Origin: Thermoplasmata archaeon
Lineage (GTDB): Archaea > Thermoplasmatota > Thermoplasmata > Lutacidiplasmatales > UBA184
Length of the DNA: 36,850 bases
Reading direction: 5' to 3'
Assembly: GCA_035532555.1 (NCBI GenBank)
Contig: DATKQS010000021.1
Span: 1-36,850, forward strand
Positions 1 to 8,162 of the stretch are shown in pieces. Made by a program: the position numbers and the translations under genes. The notes beneath the pieces are model-generated. The model had not been told where the DNA came from, ran no database searches, and was given only the letters and a program-made list of their open reading frames with translations. How positions within the stretch are numbered: position 1 is the first letter of the stretch; each line of letters opens with the position of its first letter.

Positions 1-1
1 G

Positions 2-271
2 GTGCCGACGGCGACCCATGCGAGTTGGATGAACCCGGTCGAGACGCACGCGAAAGGCATCGAGGAGCTGGCCCTGCCCGGCACGGAGTTCACCTCGGTG
101 GTCGAGGTAGGGGATGCCTTGGATCGGGCGGTGACCTATCGAAACGAAGAGCGAGAGAAGCGGGGGAAGAGGTTCCGGGACACGGTGAGAGGGGACCGAC
201 GCCACCTGGCGAAAGTCCCGGTGTGGCTACGAGGTACGAATCCCGAACATCCCGCGTGGCCGGTCCACTAG
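2..271 (+). CDS. IS630-family transposase, C-terminal fragment (cut by window edge)
   Basis: The 89 visible residues match the end of an IS630-type DDE transposase. A 'THASWMNPVE' segment contains the last catalytic Glu of the DDE triad. It is followed by a helical stretch and the 'YRNEEREKRGKRFRDT' segment usual at the end of these proteins. The frame is open at the window edge, so the gene starts upstream and the first two Asp residues cannot be checked. The tail after 'KRFRDT' runs about 25 residues further than I would expect, which may reflect decay or read-through past the element end. No terminal inverted repeat is recognisable before the next gene. The family call rests on the motif and I am fairly sure of it; activity cannot be judged. 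Confidence 0.72.
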   Translation: MPTATHASWMNPVETHAKGIEELALPGTEFTSVVEVGDALDRAVTYRNEEREKRGKRFRDTVRGDRRHLAKVPVWLRGTNPEHPAWPVH

Positions 272-386
272 GTCGCTCGACGCGAGCGGAGAACGCCCGA
301 TGAACTCCGGTGGCCCGACGCAGTTGGAGGAAGTCGAGGTAATGCCGGAGAGGCTGGAAGCTGAGGGGCCGACCCTCAGCGAGCGA

Positions 387-1460
387 ATGAAACGTGGACC
401 GTCGGACGCTTACCGCGAACGCTCCTCGGGCTGCCCTCATCGACCGAGGGTGACCCGCCGGAGTCCGGTCCTGACCATGGGGCTCGCCGTTGCGGTGTGC
501 GCGCTTCTCCTGGCAACGACGGCATCGGCTCCGATAGGTGCCGGGAGCGTCGGCAGCCCGGGCTCGGGTCCGGCTGCCCAGAGTGCCCCGGGTGCGCCCG
601 CTCCGATCGCCCTGTACATGGTAACTCTAATCGAATCCGGGCTAGCGGTCGATGGCGCTTACAGCGTCGTCTGGGGGATTGCCATCACGGGGGGCCTCTC
701 GTATTCTTCAACCCTGGGAATCATATCGGTGTACTTGGCGAACGGAACGTACCAGTATACGACCCACTCTAGCGACAACACACGAAGTGCCCCTCCCGGG
801 ACGTTCACCGTTCGCGGGGGGCCCGCATCGGTGTATGTCGCCTACGTTTCCGTGACATCCGTAATCACGTTCACGGAAGAAGGTCTTCCGAACGGGACGA
901 ACTGGACGCTGTCGGTGGACGGCAGCCAAGCCAGTTCGACGACCGACTCGATAGTGTTCGTGGAATCGAACGGATCTAGTTCTTTCGCCGTGACGGAAGT
1001 GCCCGATTACCAGGCCTCACCCACGGCCGGGTCGGTGATGGTCGGAGGGAGTCCGATCACGCAGGCGATCGTGTTTTCCCGCATCACACCGGGGATCTAC
1101 CGGTTGACGTTCGTCGGGAGCGCGTTACCATCGAACGCGACATGGTCGATCGTTCTGAACGGTGCGACCGAGAACGTGGTCGGGAGCACTCTGGGCCTGA
1201 GCGAGCCCAACGGGAGCTATTCGTTCACGGTCCTTCCCCCGCTGGGGTACGCTGCGAGCCCGACCTCGGGAACGGCCGTCATCAACGGCAGCGCCGTCCC
1301 GGTCCCGATCGACTTCAGTCAGAACTCGGCGGGCAGCAGCTCGGGGATCTCCGGGTTCGATTACTTCTGGGGCGCCTTCATCGTCATCGCCATCGCGATC
1401 GCAGTATTCGCCGTCCTTTGGGTGTGGACCAAGAGCCGGGGCCCGCCGCGCGGATTCTGA
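387..1460 (+). CDS. Membrane-anchored surface protein with Thermoplasmata-type beta repeats
   Basis: Predicted exported protein of about 357 aa. An Arg-rich N-region precedes a hydrophobic segment near the start (the stretch following 'RRSPVLT'). Three beta-rich repeats of roughly 75-85 residues follow. The second and third carry the pattern 'GLPNGTNWTLSVDG' / 'ALPSNATWSIVLNG', then 'NGSYSFTV' and 'Y.ASPTSG'. A transmembrane helix near the C-terminus ('FIVIAIAIAVFAVLWVW') is followed by a short basic tail. Many Asn-x-Ser/Thr sites suggest N-glycosylation. This repeat is common in surface proteins of Thermoplasmata. The role (adhesion, S-layer-like coat or substrate binding) cannot be told. 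Start is uncertain: in-frame ATGs lie at 300, 342, 387 and 477. I chose 387 because it leaves a short basic N-region before the hydrophobic segment. Confidence 0.6.
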   Translation: MKRGPSDAYRERSSGCPHRPRVTRRSPVLTMGLAVAVCALLLATTASAPIGAGSVGSPGSGPAAQSAPGAPAPIALYMVTLIESGLAVDGAYSVVWGIAITGGLSYSSTLGIISVYLANGTYQYTTHSSDNTRSAPPGTFTVRGGPASVYVAYVSVTSVITFTEEGLPNGTNWTLSVDGSQASSTTDSIVFVESNGSSSFAVTEVPDYQASPTAGSVMVGGSPITQAIVFSRITPGIYRLTFVGSALPSNATWSIVLNGATENVVGSTLGLSEPNGSYSFTVLPPLGYAASPTSGTAVINGSAVPVPIDFSQNSAGSSSGISGFDYFWGAFIVIAIAIAVFAVLWVWTKSRGPPRGF

Positions 1461-1565
1461 CGGCGGGCCCGGCGGTGGATGGGGCCGGGGTCCGTGCCAT
1501 CGGCGTGGGGGGGTTTGGGGCTCGAGTCCGAGGGAGTAACAGCTCCCGGCGTCCCGCTCCCATGC

Positions 1566-1572
1566 TATATAC
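1566..1572 (+). promoter_or_regulatory. TATA box of tyrA
   Basis: The sequence tatatac is centred 28 nt before the ATG at 1597 in an otherwise GC-rich region. That distance is what an archaeal leaderless transcript needs. It supports the start chosen for the next gene. Confidence 0.6.
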
Positions 1573-1596
1573 TAGCACGGGTGCCAGAGGATTCCG

Positions 1597-2763
1597 ATGG
1601 CAGCAAGCCCGCTGAGCCGGTTGCGCGCCTCCTTGAACCGGGCGGACGCGCAGATCCAAACGGCGATCGCTCGAAGGCTCGAGATTGCGAGGCGCATCGG
1701 CCATACGAAGCGGGCCCAGGGTCTGCCGGTCCGCGACTACGCCGTCGAGCGCCACGTGGTGGGCCGATGGAGGGCGGCCATGGAAGGGATGGGCGTACCC
1801 CCCGAACGAGGTGAGGCGCTCGCCCGATGGCTCGTCGAAGAAGCGGTGCGAGTGCAGGAGCAAGTTGGGGAGGCGCCCGAGCATCGCCGGAAATCGGCCG
1901 ATATCCTCGTGATCGGAGGCGCCGGATCGATGGGACGCTGGATGGTAGAATTCTTCCGGGCCGGGGGCCACCGCGTGGCGGTCTGGGATCCCCGCGCACC
2001 GCGCGGAATCCCCGCCGAGTTCCGCTCGGTGAGCGACTTCGGTGAGGCGGCACGCACGGCCGATGTGATCGTCGTCGCCACGCCGATGCGAGTGGCGCCG
2101 ACTGTGTACAGAGATCTGTGGGAAACGCGAACGCGAGCGACGATCTTCGATATTCTCTCGATCAAGGCCCCCCTCCTGCGCGCGATTCGGCACGGGCGAA
2201 CGGCGGGATTTCACGTCACGAGCGTGCATCCGTTGTTCGGGCCCGCGACCCGCACCCTCTCCGGAAGGAACTTACTCATCCTCGATTGTGGGGATTCCCG
2301 GGCCAACCGGGTCGCCGAGGACCTGTTCCGCGCGAGCTCGCTGTCCGTCCACCGCCTACCGATCGAAGGGCACGATCTCCTCATGGCGGATGTCCTTGCC
2401 CTTCCGCACGCGACCAGCCTTCTCTTCTCCCTCGCCCTGGTCCGCGCCGGTCATAAGACCGGGGATCTCGCGCGGGCCGCGCCTACGTCCTTCACCCGCC
2501 AGGCCGACGTAGCGCGGGTAGTGACCGGGGAGAACCCTCAGCTCTCTTACGATATCCAGGCCCTCAACCCGATGTCCGAGGCGCTCTTCGAGCGCATGGC
2601 CGAGGCCCTCGAGACAGTGCGGCACGTCGTTCGATCCGAGGACCAGGAGGGTTACAACCGGCTCGTGGGAGAGTCGCACGCCCTGCTCGAACGCGAGTAC
2701 CCGTCCCTGGGCATGGAGCTCCTCGTCGCGACGCCTCGCCCTCGATCCGACGGTCGAACCTGA
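1597..2763 (+). CDS. tyrA: Fused chorismate mutase / prephenate dehydrogenase
   Basis: Bifunctional enzyme of tyrosine synthesis: chorismate to prephenate, then oxidative decarboxylation to 4-hydroxyphenylpyruvate. Residues 1-90 form an all-helical AroQ-type chorismate mutase with regularly spaced Arg/Lys ('RLEIARRIGHTKRAQG'). Residues 101-340 form the dehydrogenase, with the nucleotide-binding glycine motif 'GGAGSMG' at 107-113, an acidic residue ending the second strand ('VAVWDP'), the conserved 'SVHPLFG' with His211, and the 'LPHATSLLFSLAL' dimer helix. At 388 aa it is close to the length of known fusions, and there is no ACT domain at the C-terminus. The start fits the TATA box 28 nt upstream. 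It appears monocistronic. Other aromatic genes are not in the window. Confidence 0.9.
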   Translation: MAASPLSRLRASLNRADAQIQTAIARRLEIARRIGHTKRAQGLPVRDYAVERHVVGRWRAAMEGMGVPPERGEALARWLVEEAVRVQEQVGEAPEHRRKSADILVIGGAGSMGRWMVEFFRAGGHRVAVWDPRAPRGIPAEFRSVSDFGEAARTADVIVVATPMRVAPTVYRDLWETRTRATIFDILSIKAPLLRAIRHGRTAGFHVTSVHPLFGPATRTLSGRNLLILDCGDSRANRVAEDLFRASSLSVHRLPIEGHDLLMADVLALPHATSLLFSLALVRAGHKTGDLARAAPTSFTRQADVARVVTGENPQLSYDIQALNPMSEALFERMAEALETVRHVVRSEDQEGYNRLVGESHALLEREYPSLGMELLVATPRPRSDGRT

Positions 2764-2875
2764 AGCTGCATCCGGGAGGGAGTTCCGGGGAGTCGCGAAC
2801 GTTACGCGCGAACTTCGGACGCCGATCCGAGACCACGGCCCGACGGGCGCGGGATCGGTCCCGCGAGGACGAAGG

Positions 2876-2884
2876 TTCAAATAA
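2876..2884 (+). promoter_or_regulatory. TATA box of the ABC exporter operon
   Basis: ttcaaataa is centred 28 nt before the ATG at 2908, giving a leaderless or nearly leaderless transcript. It directly abuts the palindrome at 2885-2902. Confidence 0.6.
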
Positions 2885-2902
2885 GGTATCGATTTCGATA
2901 CC
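2885..2902. promoter_or_regulatory. 18-bp palindromic operator candidate
   Basis: Perfect inverted repeat ggtatcga-tt-tcgatacc with 8-bp arms and a 2-nt centre. It fills the space between the TATA box and the transcription start/ATG of the ABC exporter. A dimeric winged-helix regulator bound here would block the promoter. No regulator gene sits next to it, so the regulator and signal are unknown. Confidence 0.55.
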
Positions 2903-2907
2903 CCCCG

Positions 2908-3705
2908 ATGGCCCGATCGATCGTCTCCGACTGGTCGCAGTTCAAGGTCGCGGTCCGCACGCAGATCGCGGGGTACGTGCAGACCTCCCGCTTCTGGATC
3001 GTCTTCGCCATCGTGCTCGCCATCGGGGGCGGCATCTCGATCGCGTTCATGATCAAGGGCGGCGTGTTCGTGCACGGGGCGTTCGGGGCCACCGCGACGG
3101 CCTACATCGCCGGGCTGCTCGGGTTCGTCAGCTTCCTATCCATCGTCACCGGCGCGTTATTCGGCGGGGACGCGATCTCGACCGACTTCGGCACGAAGAG
3201 CGGATTCTTCACGCTCGCCCTGCCCGTCAAGCGCCGCATCCTGCTCGGGGGCCGGTTCGTGGCCGCGTTCCTCGTGAGCGTGCTGCTCCTTTCGATCTTC
3301 TATGCGTTCGCGCTCTTCGGCGGGATCTACTTCTATTCGTTCGGGACCGTTCCCTGGTTCAACCTCGCCCTCGCCTATCTCCTCGACATGCTGCTCCTCC
3401 TCGGGATCCTCGCCTTCGCGTTCTGCCTGAGCTCGGTGTCGAAGAGCCCGGCGATCGGACTCGTGGTGACCATCCTCGTCCTCCTCGTCGTGTTCAACAT
3501 CATGGACGCCATCCTCACGGCGCTCGTGGGCCCCGTGTACATCCTCTGGTCGATCCTCTACGCGGCGGCCGCGATCCCGACCACGGTCGAGTACGGGCTC
3601 GCGGCGGGATCCCCGGCCCTCTGGCAGTCGACGATCATCATGGCCCTCTATACCGTGATCTTCCTCGCCATCGCGCTCGTGCTCTACGATCGCCAGGAGA
3701 CCTAG
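2908..3705 (+). CDS. ABC-2 type exporter, membrane subunit
   Basis: Polytopic membrane protein of 265 aa with about six hydrophobic helices (first near residues 28-50, last near 240-260). It has the loop pattern of ABC-2 permeases: a soluble amphipathic N-terminus, 'GGDAISTDFGTKSGFFTLALPV' between helices 2 and 3, then 'KRRILLGGRF'. The 'D-G-ter-LLtLPV' style segment is typical of the YhgE/NatB-like and Thermoplasmata ABC-2 group. Its stop is 9 nt before the ATPase gene, so both are one operon. The substrate cannot be read from sequence. The TATA box and palindrome upstream fix the start at 2908. Confidence 0.85.
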   Translation: MARSIVSDWSQFKVAVRTQIAGYVQTSRFWIVFAIVLAIGGGISIAFMIKGGVFVHGAFGATATAYIAGLLGFVSFLSIVTGALFGGDAISTDFGTKSGFFTLALPVKRRILLGGRFVAAFLVSVLLLSIFYAFALFGGIYFYSFGTVPWFNLALAYLLDMLLLLGILAFAFCLSSVSKSPAIGLVVTILVLLVVFNIMDAILTALVGPVYILWSILYAAAAIPTTVEYGLAAGSPALWQSTIIMALYTVIFLAIALVLYDRQET

Positions 3706-3714
3706 GAGGAAGTC

Positions 3715-4668
3715 ATGCCGAGTTTGGAGGCCCGTCACCTGACGAAGCAGTACGGTTCGTTCTTCGCGTTGAACGACGCGTCGTTCGAGTTCGCGGGAAA
3801 CGGCGCGATCGGCTATCTCGGCCCGAACGGCGCCGGGAAGACGACCACGCTGAAGATGATGACCCACCTCGCCCACCCGACCCACGGCGAGGCGTTCATC
3901 AACGGCATCGACGTCCACGTCGACCCGAAACGGGCCCTGTGGGACGTCGGTACCGTGATCGAGTCGCCGGAGCCATACCCCTGGCAGACCGGGACCGCCG
4001 CCCTCGAGATGGTCGGGGACCTGCGAGGGATGAGCCGCGCCGACACGAGAGCGCGGATCCGAGAGCTCACGACCGAGCTCGATCTGCCGCCGATGGAGCG
4101 CAGGACGGGAAAGCTCTCGAAAGGGCAACGCCAGCGGGTCGTGATCGCGGCCTCGCTCCTGAGCGATCCGGCGATCATCATCCTGGACGAGCCGACGAGC
4201 GGCCTCGACCCCGCGGAGCGCATCGCGATCCGCAACATCCTGCTCCGCCTGAAGAAGGAGCGGCTGATCCTGATGAGCTCGCATCTCCTGAGCGAGGTCA
4301 CCGAGATCTGCGACCGCGCCGTCTTCATCAACCAGGGCAAGATCCTCCTCAACGATACCGTCTCGGCGATTTCCTCCATGTACGCGGAGACCGAGGTCGA
4401 CGTGGAGTTCACCGAGCCGATCCCCGCCGAGCGGTTCGTCGCGCTTTCGGGACTGGCCGACGGCGTGAGCCTGGTCGAACCGACGCGCTTCCGGATCACC
4501 TACGATGGCCGGGAGGAGACCCGGGTCGCGATCCTGCGCAAGTGCGTCGATCTCGGGCCGGTGCGCAGCTTCGCGGGCGCCACCCTGACCCTCGAGGACG
4601 CGTACATGAAGCTGATCGGCGTCGATTCCCGCGCCGGGACGATGGCGTCGACCCAGGGCCGGACCTGA
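3715..4668 (+). CDS. ABC exporter ATP-binding subunit
   Basis: Cytoplasmic ATPase of 317 aa that drives the permease encoded just upstream. Walker A 'GPNGAGKTT' is at residues 36-44, the signature 'LSKGQRQRV' near 136, Walker B and D-loop 'IIILDEPTSGLDP' near 159-171, and the switch His in 'LILMSSHLLSE' near 190. The usual Q-loop is atypical: the region reads 'VIESPEPYPWQTG', with Glu where Gln is usual. A C-terminal domain of about 100 aa after the nucleotide-binding domain resembles the extension found in NatA/CcmA-like exporters. The start is supported by an aggagga Shine-Dalgarno sequence just after the permease stop, so the two subunits are translated from one mRNA. Confidence 0.9.
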   Translation: MPSLEARHLTKQYGSFFALNDASFEFAGNGAIGYLGPNGAGKTTTLKMMTHLAHPTHGEAFINGIDVHVDPKRALWDVGTVIESPEPYPWQTGTAALEMVGDLRGMSRADTRARIRELTTELDLPPMERRTGKLSKGQRQRVVIAASLLSDPAIIILDEPTSGLDPAERIAIRNILLRLKKERLILMSSHLLSEVTEICDRAVFINQGKILLNDTVSAISSMYAETEVDVEFTEPIPAERFVALSGLADGVSLVEPTRFRITYDGREETRVAILRKCVDLGPVRSFAGATLTLEDAYMKLIGVDSRAGTMASTQGRT

Positions 4669-4713
4669 ACCGCTGCGGCCGCACCCAAGGGCCGACCCGG
4701 CCGGACGGACCGA

Positions 4714-6282
4714 TCACTCGTCGAACAGCGCGCGGCGCTCTTCGGGCTCCTGGTACTTGTGGATGACGTCGACGAACGTGGAGTGGGACCAGGTGAGAGG
4801 CGTGGCGGACTTCGGCTCCCCCGTGGCCGCGTCGACCTGCTCCGGCAGCATCTGGGTGGGCGTGGCGTGCTCCGCGGCCCATTCGATGAGCTTCCGGCAG
4901 CGGTCCCGGTCCCCGAGCCGCAGGCGGGCCTCGGCGAGCCAGAGCGTGCAGATGATCCAAGGGTTCTCCGAACCGTAGTAGGTGTCCCCCTCGTATCGGG
5001 CGACGCCGCCGAAGCGCTGCGACCAGAGCCGCGCTTCGACCGCATCGACCACGTCGCGGGCGCGCGGATCGCTCCAGGGGACGAGACCGAGCTTCAGGGC
5101 GAGCAGGATGGAGGAGTCGACGCGCTCGTCCCGGGGATCGAGCGAGCGCAGGAAGCGCTGCCGCTTCGCGTCCCAGAGGTGCTCGACCGCCGCTTCCCGG
5201 ATCTCCCGGCCGGCGTCCCTCCAGACGCTCGGCTCCTTGCCGATCTCCTCCGCGATTCGGGCGGCCCGCTCGAGCGCGTGGCCCACCGCCGCGGTCGAGT
5301 AGGTGTGGATCCCCCGCCGCTCCTCCCAGAGATCGTAGCTCGCGGCGGGAAGGCCCGTCTCGGGATCGCGGAAGTGGGTCATGAAGTTCGCAGCTCCCTT
5401 GACCATCGGCCACAGCTCGAGGAGGATCTCCGGGTCGGCGCCTCGCTTGAAGTGGTGCCAGACCGCAGAGACGACCGTGGCCGTCTGGTCGATCTGAAGG
5501 AACGGCGGGGGGTGCCAGGTGCTGCCGATCGCCCCGTCGGGGAAGTGCCGGTGATAGAACGAACCGTCGGGGTCCTGGCACTTCTGGGCGAACTTGAGGA
5601 AGCGCTGGGCGTTCTCGTAGAGACCGGCCTCGTCCATCGCCTTGGAGACGTAGCCGCCGTCCCTCCACCAGCAGAAGTTGTACGTGTCCCCCCAGGCGGC
5701 GAGGCTGCGGGTGTCCGGTGAGGCGATGATCGAGCCGTTCGCGCCGGCTGCGTGGCGCATGACGAGCACGCTCGCGCGGTAGACGTCCGCGACCTTGCCC
5801 ATCAGCTCCACCGGGGCCTGCGGAAGCCGGCGGCGTGCCCAGGTCTCCCAGAACTGTTCGCTCTCCCGCTCGAAGCGTGCCGGGCCGCCCTTGGCCACGT
5901 ATTGGCGCGTCTGGTGGACGGCCGCGAGGCTCTGGCCGACCGAGACGAACATTCGGATCGTCGTGCCCTCGGCCCCATCGGCCGGGATGTCCCACTGCAT
6001 GACGCTGTCCGCCGCCCCGTGGGCCACGGTCCGGCCCTCGAGGCGGCCGTCCTCGGCGTCGATGTACGTCCCCTGGAGGCCCTTGAGCGTGTGTTCCCCG
6101 CAGACCGCGTGGGAGAACGGCGGATCGCTGAAGAACTCGAAGAAGTAGCCGCGCTTGAAGTGGACCAGGGAGTGGCGCTCGGGGTCGACGTAGGCGGTGT
6201 CTTGGTACATCGACTCGGCGATCTGGAGGGAGTGGTAGGCGAAGATCCTCAGCGGCCGGGCGGGATCGGCCCGGATCTTCAT
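4714..6282 (-). CDS. GH15 glucoamylase/glucodextranase-like enzyme (catalytic part)
   Basis: The 522 aa from the first in-frame ATG contain the (alpha/alpha)6 barrel of glycoside hydrolase family 15, which releases glucose from the non-reducing ends of alpha-glucans. Visible family motifs are 'WGDTYNFCWWRDGGYV', 'PDGSFYHRHFPDG' and 'DLWEERRGIHTYSTAAV', where the second Glu of WEER is the probable general acid. Near the end is 'MLPEQVDAATGEPKSATPL', where the Glu of PEQ is the probable general base. The aligned frame continues upstream through the N-terminal beta domain to about 6600 without an ATG, GTG or TTG, so the true protein is longer (see the next entry). It lies downstream of two DUF308-like membrane genes on the same strand. 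No signal peptide is visible, which suggests intracellular glucan breakdown. Confidence 0.88.
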   Translation of the reverse strand: MKIRADPARPLRIFAYHSLQIAESMYQDTAYVDPERHSLVHFKRGYFFEFFSDPPFSHAVCGEHTLKGLQGTYIDAEDGRLEGRTVAHGAADSVMQWDIPADGAEGTTIRMFVSVGQSLAAVHQTRQYVAKGGPARFERESEQFWETWARRRLPQAPVELMGKVADVYRASVLVMRHAAGANGSIIASPDTRSLAAWGDTYNFCWWRDGGYVSKAMDEAGLYENAQRFLKFAQKCQDPDGSFYHRHFPDGAIGSTWHPPPFLQIDQTATVVSAVWHHFKRGADPEILLELWPMVKGAANFMTHFRDPETGLPAASYDLWEERRGIHTYSTAAVGHALERAARIAEEIGKEPSVWRDAGREIREAAVEHLWDAKRQRFLRSLDPRDERVDSSILLALKLGLVPWSDPRARDVVDAVEARLWSQRFGGVARYEGDTYYGSENPWIICTLWLAEARLRLGDRDRCRKLIEWAAEHATPTQMLPEQVDAATGEPKSATPLTWSHSTFVDVIHKYQEPEERRALFDE

Positions 6283-6630
6283 CGTCCGGATGAGGAGGTC
6301 GTGGTTGGGGTGGACGTGGTCTCGGAGGGTGATGGAGACGCCGTGGCCGTTCCAGCTCGAGGCGGGACTATAGGCAGCTCCGTACGGGAAGAGCTCTCCA
6401 CGCCACCCATTGGACTGTCCGAGCCAGGAGAACGTGCCCGCCTGCTCGTCGAAGACGCCGAGGCGCGCCTGCCGAAGGTGCTGGAACTGACCGGGGTACG
6501 GATAGAACAGGCCGTTCCACTGGCCGTCCTCATTGACGGTCAGCAGCAGCCGACCGTTGCCCGCGAGCTGTGTGATTACCGTGGCCCGATTCCCCCAGTT
6601 GGATGACCCGGACAGGGAATCCGTTCCCCT
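6283..6630 (-). other. In-frame N-terminal domain of the GH15 gene, no canonical start codon
   Basis: Upstream of the first ATG (6282) the GH15 frame stays open to a TGA at 6631-6633. It encodes a stretch typical of GH15 N-terminal domains: 'WGNRATVITQLAGNGRLLL', 'NEDGQWNGLFYPYPGQFQHL', 'SWNGHGVSITLRDHVHPNHD'. I checked all 116 codons and found no ATG, GTG or TTG. A CTG at 6615-6613 sits about ten residues before 'WGNR', roughly where relatives begin, and has a purine-rich gaagggg about 10 nt before it. Either a CTG (or other rare) start is used, or a frameshift or sequence error hides the real start. Confidence 0.65.
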
Positions 6631-6679
6631 TCAAATGCGAACGACCCGTACCGGAGTGGGGGCGGAAGGGATCCCCGCT

Positions 6680-7360
6680 CTACTTCGGGGGCGCCGCGGG
6701 CGGCGCGCCCGGCCCACCGGGACCGCCCATGGGCGGGAACCCCGGAACGTTCATGGCCATCTCGAACGGCTTCTTTTCTCCGGAGACCCCGATCGAGAAG
6801 AACGTAGCAGCAGCCACGAAGCCTGCGATGGAGATGAGCAACGCGACGAGGATGAGTGCGAGGCCCGGGATCAGAAGCACGAGAAAGGCGAGGATCAGGT
6901 CGATGATTCCGAGCGCGCTTCCCAATCCCCGCTGCCAGCTGGGAAGCGGACCCGCGGCTCCGATGCCCGCGAGGAGGAAGATCCCCTGGAAGAGCAGTCC
7001 GAGACCGACGAAGACCCACAGGACCAGGAACGCGAAGTAGATGTCAACCAGCGCGACGAAGGCGAAGATGAGGACGAACACTCCCAGGATTACCTGCAGG
7101 GTGCGCATCCCGGACATTGCCGGGTCCCCGCCCGAGGAGCCGGACATGATGTCAAAGATCCCCATCAACAATAGGGAGACGACCACGAAGACGTAGAGGA
7201 CCCACGCGGCGAAGATCCCCTGCCAGAAGAACGAGACGAGCAGGGCGACCGCGAAGACGAACGCGAGGATCCCGAGCAGGATGTAGGCGACCCGCATCCC
7301 CCCGCCGAGGTGTTCGACTGGGCCCGGCGACGCGCTTGCTGTGGACGATGGAGCTGTCAT
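6680..7360 (-). CDS. HdeD/DUF308-like membrane protein, copy 2
   Basis: Integral membrane protein of 226 aa with six predicted helices arranged as pairs, the layout of the HdeD (DUF308) family. Helices begin near 'VAYILLGILAFVFAVALLV', and the last ends before 'FFSIGVSGEKKPFE'. The C-terminal tail is Pro/Gly-rich ('GGPGGPGAPPAAPPK') and presumably cytoplasmic. The start at 7360 is chosen over 7381 because an aggagg Shine-Dalgarno sequence lies just before it. The gene follows its paralogue by 31 nt, so both are cotranscribed, and GH15 comes next on the same strand. HdeD is linked to acid resistance in enterobacteria, but archaeal members have no known role. Confidence 0.7.
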   Translation of the reverse strand: MTAPSSTASASPGPVEHLGGGMRVAYILLGILAFVFAVALLVSFFWQGIFAAWVLYVFVVVSLLLMGIFDIMSGSSGGDPAMSGMRTLQVILGVFVLIFAFVALVDIYFAFLVLWVFVGLGLLFQGIFLLAGIGAAGPLPSWQRGLGSALGIIDLILAFLVLLIPGLALILVALLISIAGFVAAATFFSIGVSGEKKPFEMAMNVPGFPPMGGPGGPGAPPAAPPK

Positions 7361-7391
7361 GAATTTCCTCCTAGGTTCCACGGTCCGTCGG

Positions 7392-8063
7392 CTAGACCGC
7401 CGTGACCGTGAACTTCGACACCCGGATGCCCGCGGCGGCGACTACCAATAGGCGGATTCCGACCGCCAGCAGGGCGATCGAGATGATGAGCCAGACGAGG
7501 ACGGGGCCGAAGGCCGGATAGATCAAGGCCAGGATACCGAAGATGAGCACGATGATTCCGAACAGGACCGACACCCCACGGATCCAGCCGGGGAGCTCGG
7601 GAACCATGCCCACGACGAGCAGGAAGATCCCTTCCAGGGTCAAGGCGAGCCCGACCACGATCCAAAGGAACGTGAGCGCCGTATATCCGCCGACCGTGGT
7701 GTTGAACGCCACGGGGAGGATCGCCAGGATGGCGAGAATGATGACGAGGACGCCGATGGCGACCCGAATACCCCGGTAGGCGGAGCTCGATCCTTCCGCG
7801 GCACTGGCGCCCGAGACGAGGTTGCTGAGCCCAATGACGAACAGCGCGATGATGACCAGCCACTGCAGGAAGCCAATCGCAAAGTAGCCGCTGCCGCCGT
7901 TGAGTCCATAGTTCAAGCCGGAATAGAGTAGCGAGATCGCGATGATGAGGCAGATCGCGCCGAAGACGCCGTAGAGCGCCCGGGAACCACTATCCAGGGA
8001 CTCGGTGATCGTCGCGGAGGCGCTGGCGGAGTAGCTCACGGAAGTTCCTTTGGATGCACTCAT
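7392..8063 (-). CDS. HdeD/DUF308-like membrane protein, copy 1
   Basis: Membrane protein of 223 aa with six predicted helices and a Ser/Ala-rich N-terminal tail ('MSASKGTSVSYSASASATI'). Helices 2-4 carry the pattern 'GYTALTFLWIVVGLALTLEG', matching the equivalent part of the downstream paralogue ('VDIYFAFLVLWVFVGLGLL'). The two genes therefore look like a tandem duplication that has diverged. The ATG at 8063 is preferred over 8099: the TATA box at 8102-8110 places the transcript start near 8080, which excludes 8099, and a ggtg motif precedes 8063. First gene of a likely three-gene unit with copy 2 and GH15. Function unknown. Confidence 0.7.
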   Translation of the reverse strand: MSASKGTSVSYSASASATITESLDSGSRALYGVFGAICLIIAISLLYSGLNYGLNGGSGYFAIGFLQWLVIIALFVIGLSNLVSGASAAEGSSSAYRGIRVAIGVLVIILAILAILPVAFNTTVGGYTALTFLWIVVGLALTLEGIFLLVVGMVPELPGWIRGVSVLFGIIVLIFGILALIYPAFGPVLVWLIISIALLAVGIRLLVVAAAGIRVSKFTVTAV

Positions 8064-8101
8064 GCCGACGCACCTATGCGGGGTCGCATCTTCCGCCATG
8101 G

Positions 8102-8110
8102 AATATAAAG
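8102..8110 (-). promoter_or_regulatory. TATA box of the DUF308-DUF308-GH15 unit
   Basis: On the minus strand this reads ctttatatt, the most A/T-rich stretch nearby. A start of transcription about 26 nt downstream falls near 8080, 17 nt before the ATG at 8063. Confidence 0.6.
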
Positions 8111-8162
8111 CTCGCGGGATGCCGGTACCGCGGCGGGAACGTCCATCGACCGCGAGCCGACC

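Noticed and set aside
361-379. Inverted repeat ctgaggg-gccga-ccctcag before the surface-protein gene
   Set aside because: Lies within or directly before an uncertain start region in GC-rich sequence, with no TATA box nearby; too little to call an operator.
3157-4284. Long minus-strand open frame opposite the ABC genes (375 codons)
   Set aside because: Extreme Arg/Glu/Asp/His composition and exact overlap with two recognised genes: a high-GC antisense shadow.
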